Below, one piece after another: positions 1-7,469 of a DNA stretch of 12,870 nt. Below the pieces are notes generated by a model. That model was not told the origin of the DNA and did no database searches. It saw only the letters and a list, made by a program, of their open reading frames with translations. The DNA lies in contig JAZDNJ010000108.1 in assembly GCA_043800105.1 (NCBI GenBank), positions 1 through 12,870 of the forward strand, given 5' to 3'. Position numbers and translations under genes: made by a program. Each line of letters begins with the position of its first letter. Positions within the stretch are counted from its first letter, which is position 1. This stretch comes from JAFGTE01 sp043800105. GTDB lineage: Bacteria > Patescibacteriota > Gracilibacteria > UM-FILTER-43-11.

Positions 1-1
1 T

Positions 2-751
2 GTTAAAAAACTGCATTCGATCCTGCTTCGTTCCGGGCGCGGGCAAAACAAAGCCCCCGGAGAGTTCAGAAAAGCCCAGGTTTACATTGGTAAATCCGGG
101 GCGGGCATTGAATACGCGGCTTTTATACCGCCACCGGCAAACGAAATTATTCCGTTATTCAGCAATCTGGAAAAATATCTGAACTCCGATGACGAAAAAG
201 ATTTACTGGTCCAAATCGCCATCGCCCATTATCAATTTGAGGCGATCCATCCATTTTTGGACGGTAACGGCAGAGTTGGGCGTCTGATTATTTCACTCTT
301 TCTTTACGAGCGCAAACTCCTGTCACATCCGTTTTTATACCTGAGTGAATTTTTCGAGGAACATCGCGAAGATTATTATGGATTATTGCGTCTGGTCAGT
401 GAAAAAGGTGACTGGTATAGCTGGATTAAGTTCTTTCTGACGGCTCTTGCCACCCAAGCGGAGGTTACGGAAAAAACAGGTCAGGCTATTCTGGATTTAC
501 ACGCGAAATACAAAGAAAATATTGTCGCTATCAATTCCGTTTACGCTATAAACCTGCTGGACGCCATTTTTATTCACCCTGTTTTCAGGACGGCCGGCAT
601 ACGGAAAGACGCGAAAATCAAAAATACCCAAACATTCTTTAATTTGGTCGCCAAATTCTTAGGAGCCGGAATCATCAGAGACATGACTCCGAGAAAAAGA
701 AGGAACAAAGTTTATGCTTTTGACGATTTGATTAAGCTTTTGAATCAATAG
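2..751 (+). CDS. Fic-domain protein (probable AMP-transferase), 5' end cut off
   Basis: The reading frame is open from the window edge to TAG at 749-751, giving 249 visible codons; the true start lies upstream. Early residues (RGQNK..GEFR, then PPP near codon 44) match the region before the catalytic core of Fic proteins. The core motif HPFLDGNGRVGR is at codons 83-94, with the catalytic His and the phosphate-binding GNGR intact. About 75 C-terminal residues, basic and helical, look like the winged-helix tail common in this family. Fic enzymes usually transfer AMP from ATP to a Ser, Thr or Tyr hydroxyl of a target protein; some act as toxins, others are housekeeping. The inhibitory S/TxxxE(G/N) helix would be upstream or in a separate gene, so the regulatory class is unknown. 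No antitoxin follows in the next 100 bases. Family assignment is secure; substrate and toxicity are not known. Confidence 0.93.
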   Translation, partial: VKKLHSILLRSGRGQNKAPGEFRKAQVYIGKSGAGIEYAAFIPPPANEIIPLFSNLEKYLNSDDEKDLLVQIAIAHYQFEAIHPFLDGNGRVGRLIISLFLYERKLLSHPFLYLSEFFEEHREDYYGLLRLVSEKGDWYSWIKFFLTALATQAEVTEKTGQAILDLHAKYKENIVAINSVYAINLLDAIFIHPVFRTAGIRKDAKIKNTQTFFNLVAKFLGAGIIRDMTPRKRRNKVYAFDDLIKLLNQ

Positions 752-819
752 CATCTCAGACACCTGACCGCGTCCGGGGATTCGACTTTGGTTTTTACCA
801 ACGAACTCTCACATTTTCA

Positions 820-848
820 TTGACAAGTGAACAAATGTTCACTATCAT
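820..848 (+). promoter_or_regulatory. Promoter of the HNH gene
   Basis: A perfect -35 TTGACA (820-825), a 17-base spacer and -10 TATCAT (843-848, 5 of 6). The expected transcription start is about 855, which is the A of the ATG, so the mRNA may be leaderless. The spacer is almost wholly occupied by the palindrome at 826-843, so a repressor bound there would block RNA polymerase. Confidence 0.75.
826..843. promoter_or_regulatory. SOS-box-like operator (LexA/DinR type)
   Basis: AGTGAACAAATGTTCACT is an inverted repeat with perfect 8-base arms around AA. Its core, GAAC-AAAT-GTTC, fits the Gram-positive and actinobacterial LexA box GAAC-N4-GTTC, including the R-N-R-Y middle of the Bacillus consensus. 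It sits between -35 and -10, the usual place for a LexA repressor site. No lexA gene is in the window, so regulator identity is inferred. Confidence 0.65.
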
Positions 849-854
849 GAAAGC

Positions 855-1754
855 ATGAAACAGCTCAGCGATAAAGCACTGTATAAGCTCTGCAAAATGT
901 ATGGCGAAAACGCCCTGCACTGGCGCCGTAAATTCACTGGATTATTGCCCGAGGTGAATCGGCGCAGACTTTATAAAAAGAAAGGCTTTCATTCCATATT
1001 TGAATTTGCCAAAAGACTCTGCGGCCTAAGCGAAGAACAGGTAAGGCGAGTACTGAATCTGGACGAAAAGTTTAAAGATAAGCCGAAGCTTCACCAGGCT
1101 TTGCTCAGCGGCGAAATCAGCGCTAACAAATTGGCCCGGGTTGCTTCAATAGCCACACCGGCGGACGAAGAATTCTGGGTGAAAAAGGCGTTACAGCTTC
1201 CAAATCGGGCTTTAGAAACGCTTGTCAGGGATGTGAAATCTGAAAATGGAAATGGCTTATTTAAGCCACAAAGTGAAGTAATATCTGTGCACGTGCACAG
1301 ATCGGAAGAACTGAATTTGGCGCCCGACGTATTGGAAGAACTTTTAGAACTTCAGCGTAAAGGCATCGACGTTAATCAGGTTCTGCGTGAATTTCTGGAA
1401 GAGCGAAAATTAGAGATTGCCCGGGAAGAAGAAGAACTTGCGGTGGAAACTGAGTGGCATGCTGTTACGCGCCAAAGTGTTGTGGCAAGGCCGAGCGGTG
1501 TCGCGAGCGGCGCCCCCTCCCGCTACATTCCAGTCAAAATCCGCAGACATCTGCAAAAACAATACGGCAGTAAATGCTCCATCAATGGTTGTGCGAGGCC
1601 GGCGCAGGTCATTCACCATACGCAACGGTTTGCATTAAGCGGGCGGCACAATCCGAAGTACCTGGCACCCCTTTGCCGCGAGCATCATGCCATCGCGCAC
1701 GCGATTGACGCGAAGGTGCAAGTGAAGAGGAGCTCTGGCTCTGGCTCGAGTTAG
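855..1754 (+). CDS. HNH endonuclease with DUF222-like N-terminal region
   Basis: A 299-residue protein. Residues 1-190 are helical and charged, resembling the DUF222 region of 13E12-type proteins; a low-complexity linker spans about 190-222. The HNH nuclease domain is at about 223-285: zinc-knuckle cysteines C241-x4-C246, catalytic HH at 254-255, N266, then C274-x2-HH (277-278) and H282. The nuclease therefore looks intact; target DNA is unknown. The ATG at 855 is chosen because the promoter ends six bases before it and no ribosome-binding site exists. The operator suggests induction by DNA damage, and 13E12-family genes in Mycobacterium are known to include LexA-controlled members. The C-terminus runs into a GCTCTG tandem repeat and ends in Ser/Gly residues. 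A second frame stays open past the stop to TGA at about 1803, so a frameshifted tail is possible. Confidence 0.9.
   Translation: MKQLSDKALYKLCKMYGENALHWRRKFTGLLPEVNRRRLYKKKGFHSIFEFAKRLCGLSEEQVRRVLNLDEKFKDKPKLHQALLSGEISANKLARVASIATPADEEFWVKKALQLPNRALETLVRDVKSENGNGLFKPQSEVISVHVHRSEELNLAPDVLEELLELQRKGIDVNQVLREFLEERKLEIAREEEELAVETEWHAVTRQSVVARPSGVASGAPSRYIPVKIRRHLQKQYGSKCSINGCARPAQVIHHTQRFALSGRHNPKYLAPLCREHHAIAHAIDAKVQVKRSSGSGSS
1283..1302. repeat. Perfect 20-bp palindrome inside the HNH gene
   Basis: ATCTGTGCACGTGCACAGAT equals its own reverse complement over all 20 bases. It lies in the coding sequence, spanning residues SVHVHRS. It could form a cruciform or act as a protein-binding site. No second copy was noticed in the window, and function is unknown. 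Confidence 0.7.
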
Positions 1755-1828
1755 CTCTCATTCGCCAATCCCGCAAATGGACTGACGCGGTGGGCGCAGG
1801 ATGAGTGGTTGGGCGGGCGAAAGCTCGC

Positions 1829-1857
1829 TTTACTTTTTGAACATTTTCTGTTATAAT
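1829..1857 (+). promoter_or_regulatory. Extended -10 promoter of the GNAT gene
   Basis: The -10 TATAAT (1852-1857) is perfect and preceded by TGT, giving the extended TGnTATAAT form. A weaker -35 TTTACT (1829-1834) lies 17 bases upstream. The expected start is near 1864, leaving a leader of about 63 bases. The interval 1755-1828 shows no other gene. Confidence 0.7.
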
Positions 1858-1872
1858 ATTTTACCCGCTTAA

Positions 1873-1905
1873 CCCCTTTGTCATATTTGGCCAAGGGGCT
1901 TTCTT
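1873..1905 (+). terminator. Terminator-like hairpin in the GNAT leader
   Basis: CCCCTT (1873-1878) pairs with AAGGGG (1893-1898) and is followed by CTTTCTTT. It resembles a weak intrinsic terminator. It could end HNH transcripts, but it lies downstream of the 1829-1857 promoter, so it would also attenuate the GNAT message. Confidence 0.4.
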
Positions 1906-1926
1906 TAGTCAAATAATTCAACGATT

Positions 1927-2385
1927 ATGAACCAACTTTCTGAAAACATTTCAATCAGAATGGTCAACAAGGCCGAAGCGGCTGAGTGGGTAAACTTCCT
2001 GCATTCCACCAGGCTCGGCATCGGGCTTGTGATTCTTCTGGGCGGCGACCGATGGATCTGTGTGGACAAGGCGGTGCTGGCCAGCGTTGATAACAAAACA
2101 GTCGGCATCGCGACGATCGCCTCTGAAGGCGAAATGATGAACGGCGAACCGACCATTGTGGCCATTTACGTTCTGCCGGAAAACCGGAAAAACGGTGTTG
2201 GTTACAGGCTTCTGGAAGGTGCTGTCGATCAGATACTGACGGAAGACGCGGGGCCGATCCGCCTGGATGTACTGAATTCCAAAATGCTGAAAACCATTGC
2301 CCGTCTTCCAGCCGAAAAACGGCAGAAGCTTAATGTGATTGATATATCTATGAACGGCACAATGGACGAAACGCTGGAGAAATAA
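1927..2385 (+). CDS. GNAT-family N-acetyltransferase
   Basis: A 152-residue protein with the core of the GNAT fold: a beta strand TIVAIYVLP (76-84) followed by the acetyl-CoA pyrophosphate-binding loop RKNGVG (87-92, the R-x-x-G-x-G form of motif A) and a helix. Length is normal for a single-domain GNAT. Such enzymes move an acetyl group from acetyl-CoA to an amine on a protein, antibiotic or metabolite; nothing here shows which. The ATG at 1927 follows AATTCAACGATT, with no Shine-Dalgarno sequence. It has its own strong promoter and lies 70 bases before the helicase gene, so the two may be co-transcribed. The cell location should be cytoplasmic, as no membrane segment or signal peptide is present. 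Confidence 0.85.
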   Translation: MNQLSENISIRMVNKAEAAEWVNFLHSTRLGIGLVILLGGDRWICVDKAVLASVDNKTVGIATIASEGEMMNGEPTIVAIYVLPENRKNGVGYRLLEGAVDQILTEDAGPIRLDVLNSKMLKTIARLPAEKRQKLNVIDISMNGTMDETLEK

Positions 2386-2455
2386 AAAGATTGAATTACT
2401 CTCTTCCAATGAATAGAAAAATTTAATAACTATTATCACGTTAATCCTAAACAAG

Positions 2456-5400
2456 ATGAAACCTAGCGAAAGACTTCCTATCGAGGAGTATAAAGACATT
2501 ATCAAAGAGACCGTGGCTAAACATGACGTCACCGTCATCACGGCCGAAACCGGCGCCGGAAAATCAACACAGGTACCTCAGTACCTGATGGAAGCCGGAC
2601 ACAATGTCGTGGTTACTCAGCCCCGCCGTTTGGCTGCCCGAACCGTGGCAGACCGCGTGAGCGAAGAGCTTTCTTACCGGCTTAAACAGGCTGATCAGAC
2701 CAGTCGGACACGCGGACAAATCCGTGATTTGGTCGGTTACCGCACGGCTTTTGAACGAAAAGACAGCCCCGATAACAAAATTCTGTTCTGCACGGACGGA
2801 CTTCAGATGGTGCGTGAGCTTCTGGGTAACCAAAAGACGGATGTGCTGGTGATCGACGAGGTGCACGAATGGAACATCAACATCGAAACTCTGGTCGCGT
2901 GGACCCGTAAGCAGATCAACGAAGGGCAAAAAATGAAGCTTGTTCTGATGTCCGCCACTATGGAGGCTGAAAAACTGGCTCAATATTATGGCGAGGGCAC
3001 GCCCGTGATTTCCGTACCCGGACGACTTTTTCCGGTTTCGGAAAAGCAGGTCGCCGGTCACCAAACCATCAGCACCATTAAAGAGATGGTGGCAAAAGGC
3101 CGCAATGTGCTGGTGTTCATGCCGGGCAAAAAGGAAATTGCCCAGACCATTGAAGAATTGAATCGGGCCGGTGTGGATGCTGAAATTCTGCCTCTGCATG
3201 GTGATCTGACACCCGAAGAACAGCAACGCTGTTTCAAAAGCTATGGCAAACCTAAAGTGGTCGTTTCCACGAATGTAGCCCAAACTTCGGTGACCATTCC
3301 CGACATCGACGCGGTAGTAGACAGCGGTGAGGAACGCCGCGTGGAACTGTCGGACGGGATTGAGGGGCTTTACTTAAAACCCGTCAGCAATGCCGACCGC
3401 AAACAGCGAAAAGGCCGTGCCGGACGCTGTAAGGAAGGTGAATATGTGCTTGCTTCTGATATTGGAGCCGAGCAAAGGCCTGACTTTCCGAAGGCGGAAA
3501 TTGAACGAAGCCGTCTGGATCAGCTGGTTCTGCGTCTGGCCGCCATCGGTTTTGACGCAACGGAACTTGAATTCTTCCATCAGCCCGAAAAGAAAGTACT
3601 GGAAGAAGCCAAGCGTACCCTTCACGCCCTCGGGGCGATGACGGAAGATGGCAAAGTGACCAAAATCGGAAGACTGATGTCAAAGCTACCGCTCAGCGTT
3701 CAATATTCCCGTATGCTGATCGAAGCCCAGGAGCACAATGTTACGGATGATGTACTGACCGCTGTTTCGATTCTGGAAGTGGGTGGGCTACGGGCAAAAG
3801 GCAATGAATGGCAGGCTCACACACAGGAAAAAGAAAGTGATATATTAGCAGAGCTCGATTTATGGAAAGCCGCCCAAGGTAAGAAGAACGGTGAACTGCG
3901 CGAAATGGGTATTTTCGGAAAATCTTACTACAGGGCGAAAGAACTTCGAAGAAAGCTTGAGGGTGAACTGAGAAAGAATAAACTAAAACAAGGTTCTACC
4001 GGTGACCGACAGGCGATTCTAAAGGCCTGCGTGGCCGGTATGGTGGACCATCTGTATCAAAGTAGCGGCTACGGTGATTACCGGAACGGTGATAACGGCA
4101 TCCGCAAGCTTGGACGCGAAAGTGTTGTTCAGGGCAGTCCTGAGTGGCTTGTCGGTATTCCGAAAGACATTCAATTCAGAAATCGCCACAACATACTATG
4201 CACCATGAATCTTGTCAGCATGGCCACAAAAGTAGACCCCAAATGGCTTGTCGAGGTCGCGCCCCAATTGGTTAAAAAGAGGCAGGAACGATTCTTCTGG
4301 AACGATGAAACCGGCGAAGTTACCGCGGATGAGGTAACTGTTTTTAACGGCAACGACGTTGGACGAACATCTGTCACCGCGAGCGCTTCACAGGGAGCCT
4401 ATAACGCCTTTGGCCAAGCAATGGTAAGGATGACCGAAAAATTACCCCCAGCCGTGGCGGCCGCCCTTGAAGACAACAAAATTTTAATGGCCTTGTCTGA
4501 AGATCTTCATATCAGATCCGGCGGCGAGGCTACGGCAATCAGCAGTACTGATTTGCAGGCACACTATTCCAATCTGCTCGCGGAGCAAGGGATTTTGTCT
4601 TTGAGTGCTCTAATAAAGGCAGTCACTGAGGGCAGGCTGACACCTGATTGTTTGGAAATACCGCTCGAAAATTTTATTTCCGAAGCGGATCAGACCAGAA
4701 TTGAGAAGCAAAATCCTCATAAAATTGAACTGCATGGACTCCCTTTCCAAATTCAATATTTCAAAACGAGTGATTACTATTATGGCCCCAAATTTCTCGC
4801 CGCCGTCGCAATAGCTCTGGAACAGCTTGAAGCCATGGAGGGTGATAGTGAACCAGTTAAACTAGCCTCAGGAAGGCTACTCACGCTCAAATTGGCGGAC
4901 GCGGGTTACGACAATATTTCGGCAAACGGTTTGACTGAAATGAAAGAAAAAGCGGAAGCCCGTCGTCTGGAAATTGCCTGGACCGCCTTCTGCAAAGAAA
5001 ATAACGGAGAGAATTTTAAAATGGAGCCTCTTGTAGAACTTCCCGCAATCCCCGCGCCAATGGTTTACGATGATAAGACGGATCGCATGGCTTATGCAGG
5101 ACTGCAGACTGACTATTACGGCAACTTCAGTATTCGCTGGTTCAAAACTGAAGACGAGGCAAAAACCGCTCAGGAATACACGGAGGAAAAGAAGAAAGTG
5201 ATAGACAGAAAGGCTGAGGAAACGGCCAATTTTGACCGCTACGTCAGCGAAGCCGAGGCGCTAAAGCTTGAGCTGGATTCCCTGATCGTCACGATCGGCA
5301 CAGACAATAACTGTACAGCTTACGGATTTGAATCGGTAGACAGCTATAATTTCAGACGGGTGGCTCAGGATCCCCTTTGTGATGCTGCCAGAATCATTAG

Positions 5401-6805
5401 TCGCGAACCTTTGAGGGCTAAGGAGGAAATTTTGGCCATCAAAAAAGAGCTTGAAGATAGGTTTGCGCGGGTTGTACAGGTAAAAGCGGAGGCTGCGCGC
5501 CTTGCCCAGGCCGAGGCGGCCGGAGAACTCCTGCGCGAGGTGGAAATAACTTGCGACACCCGCTATGGGCGCGGCCGGGCCTGGGTCATCAGACCCGATG
5601 GAACCTTGCGCGAACACGACGGTTACGGTGATGCCGGTCGTCGCTACACTGCCTATATCTGGAAGATGATTCGTGAGGAACTGGTTATCGCCTCCGGCGT
5701 GACATCGGTGCGTGGCGCCGACAACTTCAGGGACAACACCGGGGTCATCTGGAAGCCCAAAGAGCTGACGCAGGCCCAAATCAAAGCTGTCGAAAAAATC
5801 GAAGCTGAGAACAATCTTGGAGGCACCTTCGAGGTGTCACCTGAGCTTGTCGCCAAACGCGCCAGGATGATGGAGGAAATTTCCCGGCAGATCAACCGCT
5901 TTATGCCAAGCGTCCAGGTCAATAATCTTTGTTTCCTTGATGTGGCCAGTGGGTCCGGCTACAAGCTATATTTTGCGGATGATTACAATCCCGCGAAAAT
6001 GGTTAATTGGAATTCGCCCTTTACCGCGAACTGTGAGGGCCGTGAAGCGCAGATCGTCAAGACGATTCATTGCGCAGATGGCCTGTTGGAGTTTCTTGTT
6101 TACGACAAATGGGGCACTACCAATATGAATGCTCGCTGGCGTGAACTCACTGAAGAAGAAAAACAGTTCGGCAACGTCGCTCAACTGGAAATTGAACCGC
6201 AAGGCGCTGGTCTTTCCACCATGGCCGCCGCGCTGGCCGGCATCAGGCTAGACAAAACAGATGAGACTGAAAGAAAATCCGCTCAATCAAGAAAAACTGC
6301 TGAGCCTAATCCGGCCAGGACGCCCGAAATGGTACAGGGAGCTGAGAAAATGACCGAAGAACTGCGGGCTGAACTAAAAAAAGTGCTGGATCTGGCTGCC
6401 GTATTCCTTGGGGATGTGAAAGGCAGTCCTATGCCTGATAATCACAGGAAGAAGAACCGGCAGGCCCAGGAAAGACTGAATGAGCTGAAGCGCCTGCAGG
6501 CTGAACTGGATGGCAGTGACAACGCAGCTTCAATGCGCGGCAAAGTGAACAGCCTTGTTGCCGGAGCCCACAAGCTTACTTCTAATGCGGCGCATATTCT
6601 GGGGCACAACGAACAATGGACAGATGTGTACAGCGAGATGCTCAGCACCCATATTCCAGCCATTGAAGCGGATTATGAAGGCCGACTGAGCGCGGAAGGA
6701 CTTGCGGCCATCCGATCCCGGCTCATTGAAATCGCCAAACGAAACGGCCTTGATGATGTGAAAGACGCGATTGAAGAACTGGTTGCTGATAAGCTCACCG
6801 CTTAG
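2456..6805 (+). CDS. DEAH-type RNA helicase (HrpA/HrpB-like) with long unknown C-terminus
   Basis: A 1449-residue protein. Helicase motifs run in order: I ETGAGKST (31-38), Ia TQPRRLAAR (54-62), II DEVH (134-137, a variant of DEAH), III SAT (166-168), V STNVAQTSVTIPD (271-283) and VI QRKGRAGR (317-324). An HA2-type region follows at about 355-450, then a likely OB-fold region to about 640. This layout marks a 3'-5' NTP-driven RNA helicase; E. coli HrpA helps rescue stalled ribosomes, so a related role is possible. From about 650 to the end I recognise no domain. That part has charged coiled-coil-like stretches (about 898-945, 975-1025 and 1295-1350) and aromatic-rich blocks near 1030-1100 and 1155-1230. 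HrpA is about 1300 residues and HrpB about 800, so this is long. The ATG follows CCTAAACAAG with no Shine-Dalgarno sequence. A possible -10 TATTAT is at 2431-2436, but no good -35 is seen. Confidence 0.92.
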   Translation: MKPSERLPIEEYKDIIKETVAKHDVTVITAETGAGKSTQVPQYLMEAGHNVVVTQPRRLAARTVADRVSEELSYRLKQADQTSRTRGQIRDLVGYRTAFERKDSPDNKILFCTDGLQMVRELLGNQKTDVLVIDEVHEWNINIETLVAWTRKQINEGQKMKLVLMSATMEAEKLAQYYGEGTPVISVPGRLFPVSEKQVAGHQTISTIKEMVAKGRNVLVFMPGKKEIAQTIEELNRAGVDAEILPLHGDLTPEEQQRCFKSYGKPKVVVSTNVAQTSVTIPDIDAVVDSGEERRVELSDGIEGLYLKPVSNADRKQRKGRAGRCKEGEYVLASDIGAEQRPDFPKAEIERSRLDQLVLRLAAIGFDATELEFFHQPEKKVLEEAKRTLHALGAMTEDGKVTKIGRLMSKLPLSVQYSRMLIEAQEHNVTDDVLTAVSILEVGGLRAKGNEWQAHTQEKESDILAELDLWKAAQGKKNGELREMGIFGKSYYRAKELRRKLEGELRKNKLKQGSTGDRQAILKACVAGMVDHLYQSSGYGDYRNGDNGIRKLGRESVVQGSPEWLVGIPKDIQFRNRHNILCTMNLVSMATKVDPKWLVEVAPQLVKKRQERFFWNDETGEVTADEVTVFNGNDVGRTSVTASASQGAYNAFGQAMVRMTEKLPPAVAAALEDNKILMALSEDLHIRSGGEATAISSTDLQAHYSNLLAEQGILSLSALIKAVTEGRLTPDCLEIPLENFISEADQTRIEKQNPHKIELHGLPFQIQYFKTSDYYYGPKFLAAVAIALEQLEAMEGDSEPVKLASGRLLTLKLADAGYDNISANGLTEMKEKAEARRLEIAWTAFCKENNGENFKMEPLVELPAIPAPMVYDDKTDRMAYAGLQTDYYGNFSIRWFKTEDEAKTAQEYTEEKKKVIDRKAEETANFDRYVSEAEALKLELDSLIVTIGTDNNCTAYGFESVDSYNFRRVAQDPLCDAARIISREPLRAKEEILAIKKELEDRFARVVQVKAEAARLAQAEAAGELLREVEITCDTRYGRGRAWVIRPDGTLREHDGYGDAGRRYTAYIWKMIREELVIASGVTSVRGADNFRDNTGVIWKPKELTQAQIKAVEKIEAENNLGGTFEVSPELVAKRARMMEEISRQINRFMPSVQVNNLCFLDVASGSGYKLYFADDYNPAKMVNWNSPFTANCEGREAQIVKTIHCADGLLEFLVYDKWGTTNMNARWRELTEEEKQFGNVAQLEIEPQGAGLSTMAAALAGIRLDKTDETERKSAQSRKTAEPNPARTPEMVQGAEKMTEELRAELKKVLDLAAVFLGDVKGSPMPDNHRKKNRQAQERLNELKRLQAELDGSDNAASMRGKVNSLVAGAHKLTSNAAHILGHNEQWTDVYSEMLSTHIPAIEADYEGRLSAEGLAAIRSRLIEIAKRNGLDDVKDAIEELVADKLTA

Positions 6806-6806
6806 C

Positions 6807-6905
6807 GAACCTAATTCCCACCCTGCTCAGGAGGCAGAAAAAATCTCTCTTCCTGTCCGGTGAACACCGGACCCTTCTGTCTCCTGAATAGGGTGGGAAC
6901 CTAAT
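6807..6905. repeat. 9-bp direct repeat bracketing the intergenic hairpin
   Basis: GAACCTAAT occurs at 6807-6815 and again at 6897-6905, bracketing an 81-base segment (6816-6896) whose ends are 9-base terminal inverted repeats TCCCACCCT / AGGGTGGGA. The pattern is that of a small non-autonomous palindromic element (MITE-like) with a target-site duplication. The right copy overlaps the stop codon of the DUF3307 gene. No transposase is present. Confidence 0.45.
6815..6899 (+). other. Three-tier nested hairpin between convergent genes
   Basis: Three stacked stems can form. The outer is TTCCCACCCT (6815-6824) with AGGGTGGGAA (6890-6899), 10 perfect pairs. The middle is CAGGAGGCAGAA (6828-6839) with TTCTGTCTCCTG (6875-6886), 12 pairs including one G-U. 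The inner is GTCCGGTG (6855-6862) with CACCGGAC (6865-6872). A 3x3 internal loop separates the first two. The G-U pair becomes A-C on the opposite strand, so the RNA fold is better on the + strand, that is, in the helicase 3' region. It may be a transcription end or mRNA-stabilising structure shared by both genes. No long U-tract follows it on the + strand, so a classic terminator is not clear. Confidence 0.7.
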
Positions 6906-7458
6906 AAGCCAGCCAATACACCCCAAACGCCACGGTTACGATCATGGCGTTTTTCAGCATGGTCCGGTAGTCCCGCTGGTAAGGTTTTCTGAGGTATTCC
7001 CGGCAGATAAAGTAACGGGTGACGTCGTAAAAATAAGTGACCAGCGTAAGAATGAGAAGGTAGAGGACGAAAGACCGGTTGGTATAAAGCGACAGCGCCT
7101 GTCCGGTCAGATATTTCGGCGTGAGATGACCTATATAATAGGCACAGGCGGTGGCAATCAGCAGGTGCATGATCTGATCCGCAAAATAAAAAAAGCGTAT
7201 ATATTTGGCGCGAACCCTGTTCAGTGTGACTTTGGTCTGGTCCATCATGATGTGCGTGATGTAGATTACCCCGATGGAGAGCCAGACCTTATTGTCGGGT
7301 AAAAATGGCGCCAGCACGATCAATAATACAAGCAGATGGACCGTGGTATGAAGCACAACTCCCAGAAAATGCTCGGACTTGTATCTGACGATAGCTAATG
7401 TCTGAAAAGTGTAATCCGCTAAAAAATGGATCAGATACAGGTAAAGGAAAAGACTCAT
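6901..7458 (-). CDS. DUF3307 integral membrane protein
   Basis: A 185-residue, strongly hydrophobic protein with about five membrane segments (roughly residues 2-18, 31-53, 57-72, 90-110 and 128-146, with another at 168-184). Conserved polar residues fit DUF3307: H11-x3-D15-x3-Q19, K27 with H37 and H41, H69-x3-D73 and D94-x3-H98. The family is of unknown function; the intramembrane His and Asp residues suggest metal or ligand binding, which is speculation. The ATG lies 11 bases after the stop of the cyclic-nucleotide-binding gene, so the two form an operon. No Shine-Dalgarno sequence lies in that 11-base gap (CCCACTGCTCA). The stop codon abuts the three-tier hairpin. Confidence 0.85.
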   Translation of the reverse strand: MSLFLYLYLIHFLADYTFQTLAIVRYKSEHFLGVVLHTTVHLLVLLIVLAPFLPDNKVWLSIGVIYITHIMMDQTKVTLNRVRAKYIRFFYFADQIMHLLIATACAYYIGHLTPKYLTGQALSLYTNRSFVLYLLILTLVTYFYDVTRYFICREYLRKPYQRDYRTMLKNAMIVTVAFGVYWLAY

Positions 7459-7469
7459 TGAGCAGTGGG

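Noticed and set aside
1837..1850. TTGAACATTTTCTG as a second SOS box or a -35
   Set aside because: The right half does not read GTTC, and it lies only 9 bases from the -10, too close for a -35.
2391..2436. Possible promoter before the helicase (TTGAAT at 2391, TATTAT at 2431)
   Set aside because: The two elements are too far apart, and neither has a good partner at 16-18 bases; co-transcription from the GNAT promoter is as likely.
1951..2541. 196-codon open frame on the - strand
   Set aside because: It is antisense to the GNAT gene and the start of the helicase, both of which have clear motifs; it is a shadow frame.
2570..2587. Inverted repeat CAGGTAC-CTCA-GTACCTG in the helicase gene
   Set aside because: Seven-base arms in coding sequence, encoding conserved helicase residues after motif I; likely chance.
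2564..3283. 239-codon open frame on the - strand
   Set aside because: Antisense to helicase motifs I to V; no protein-like features of its own.
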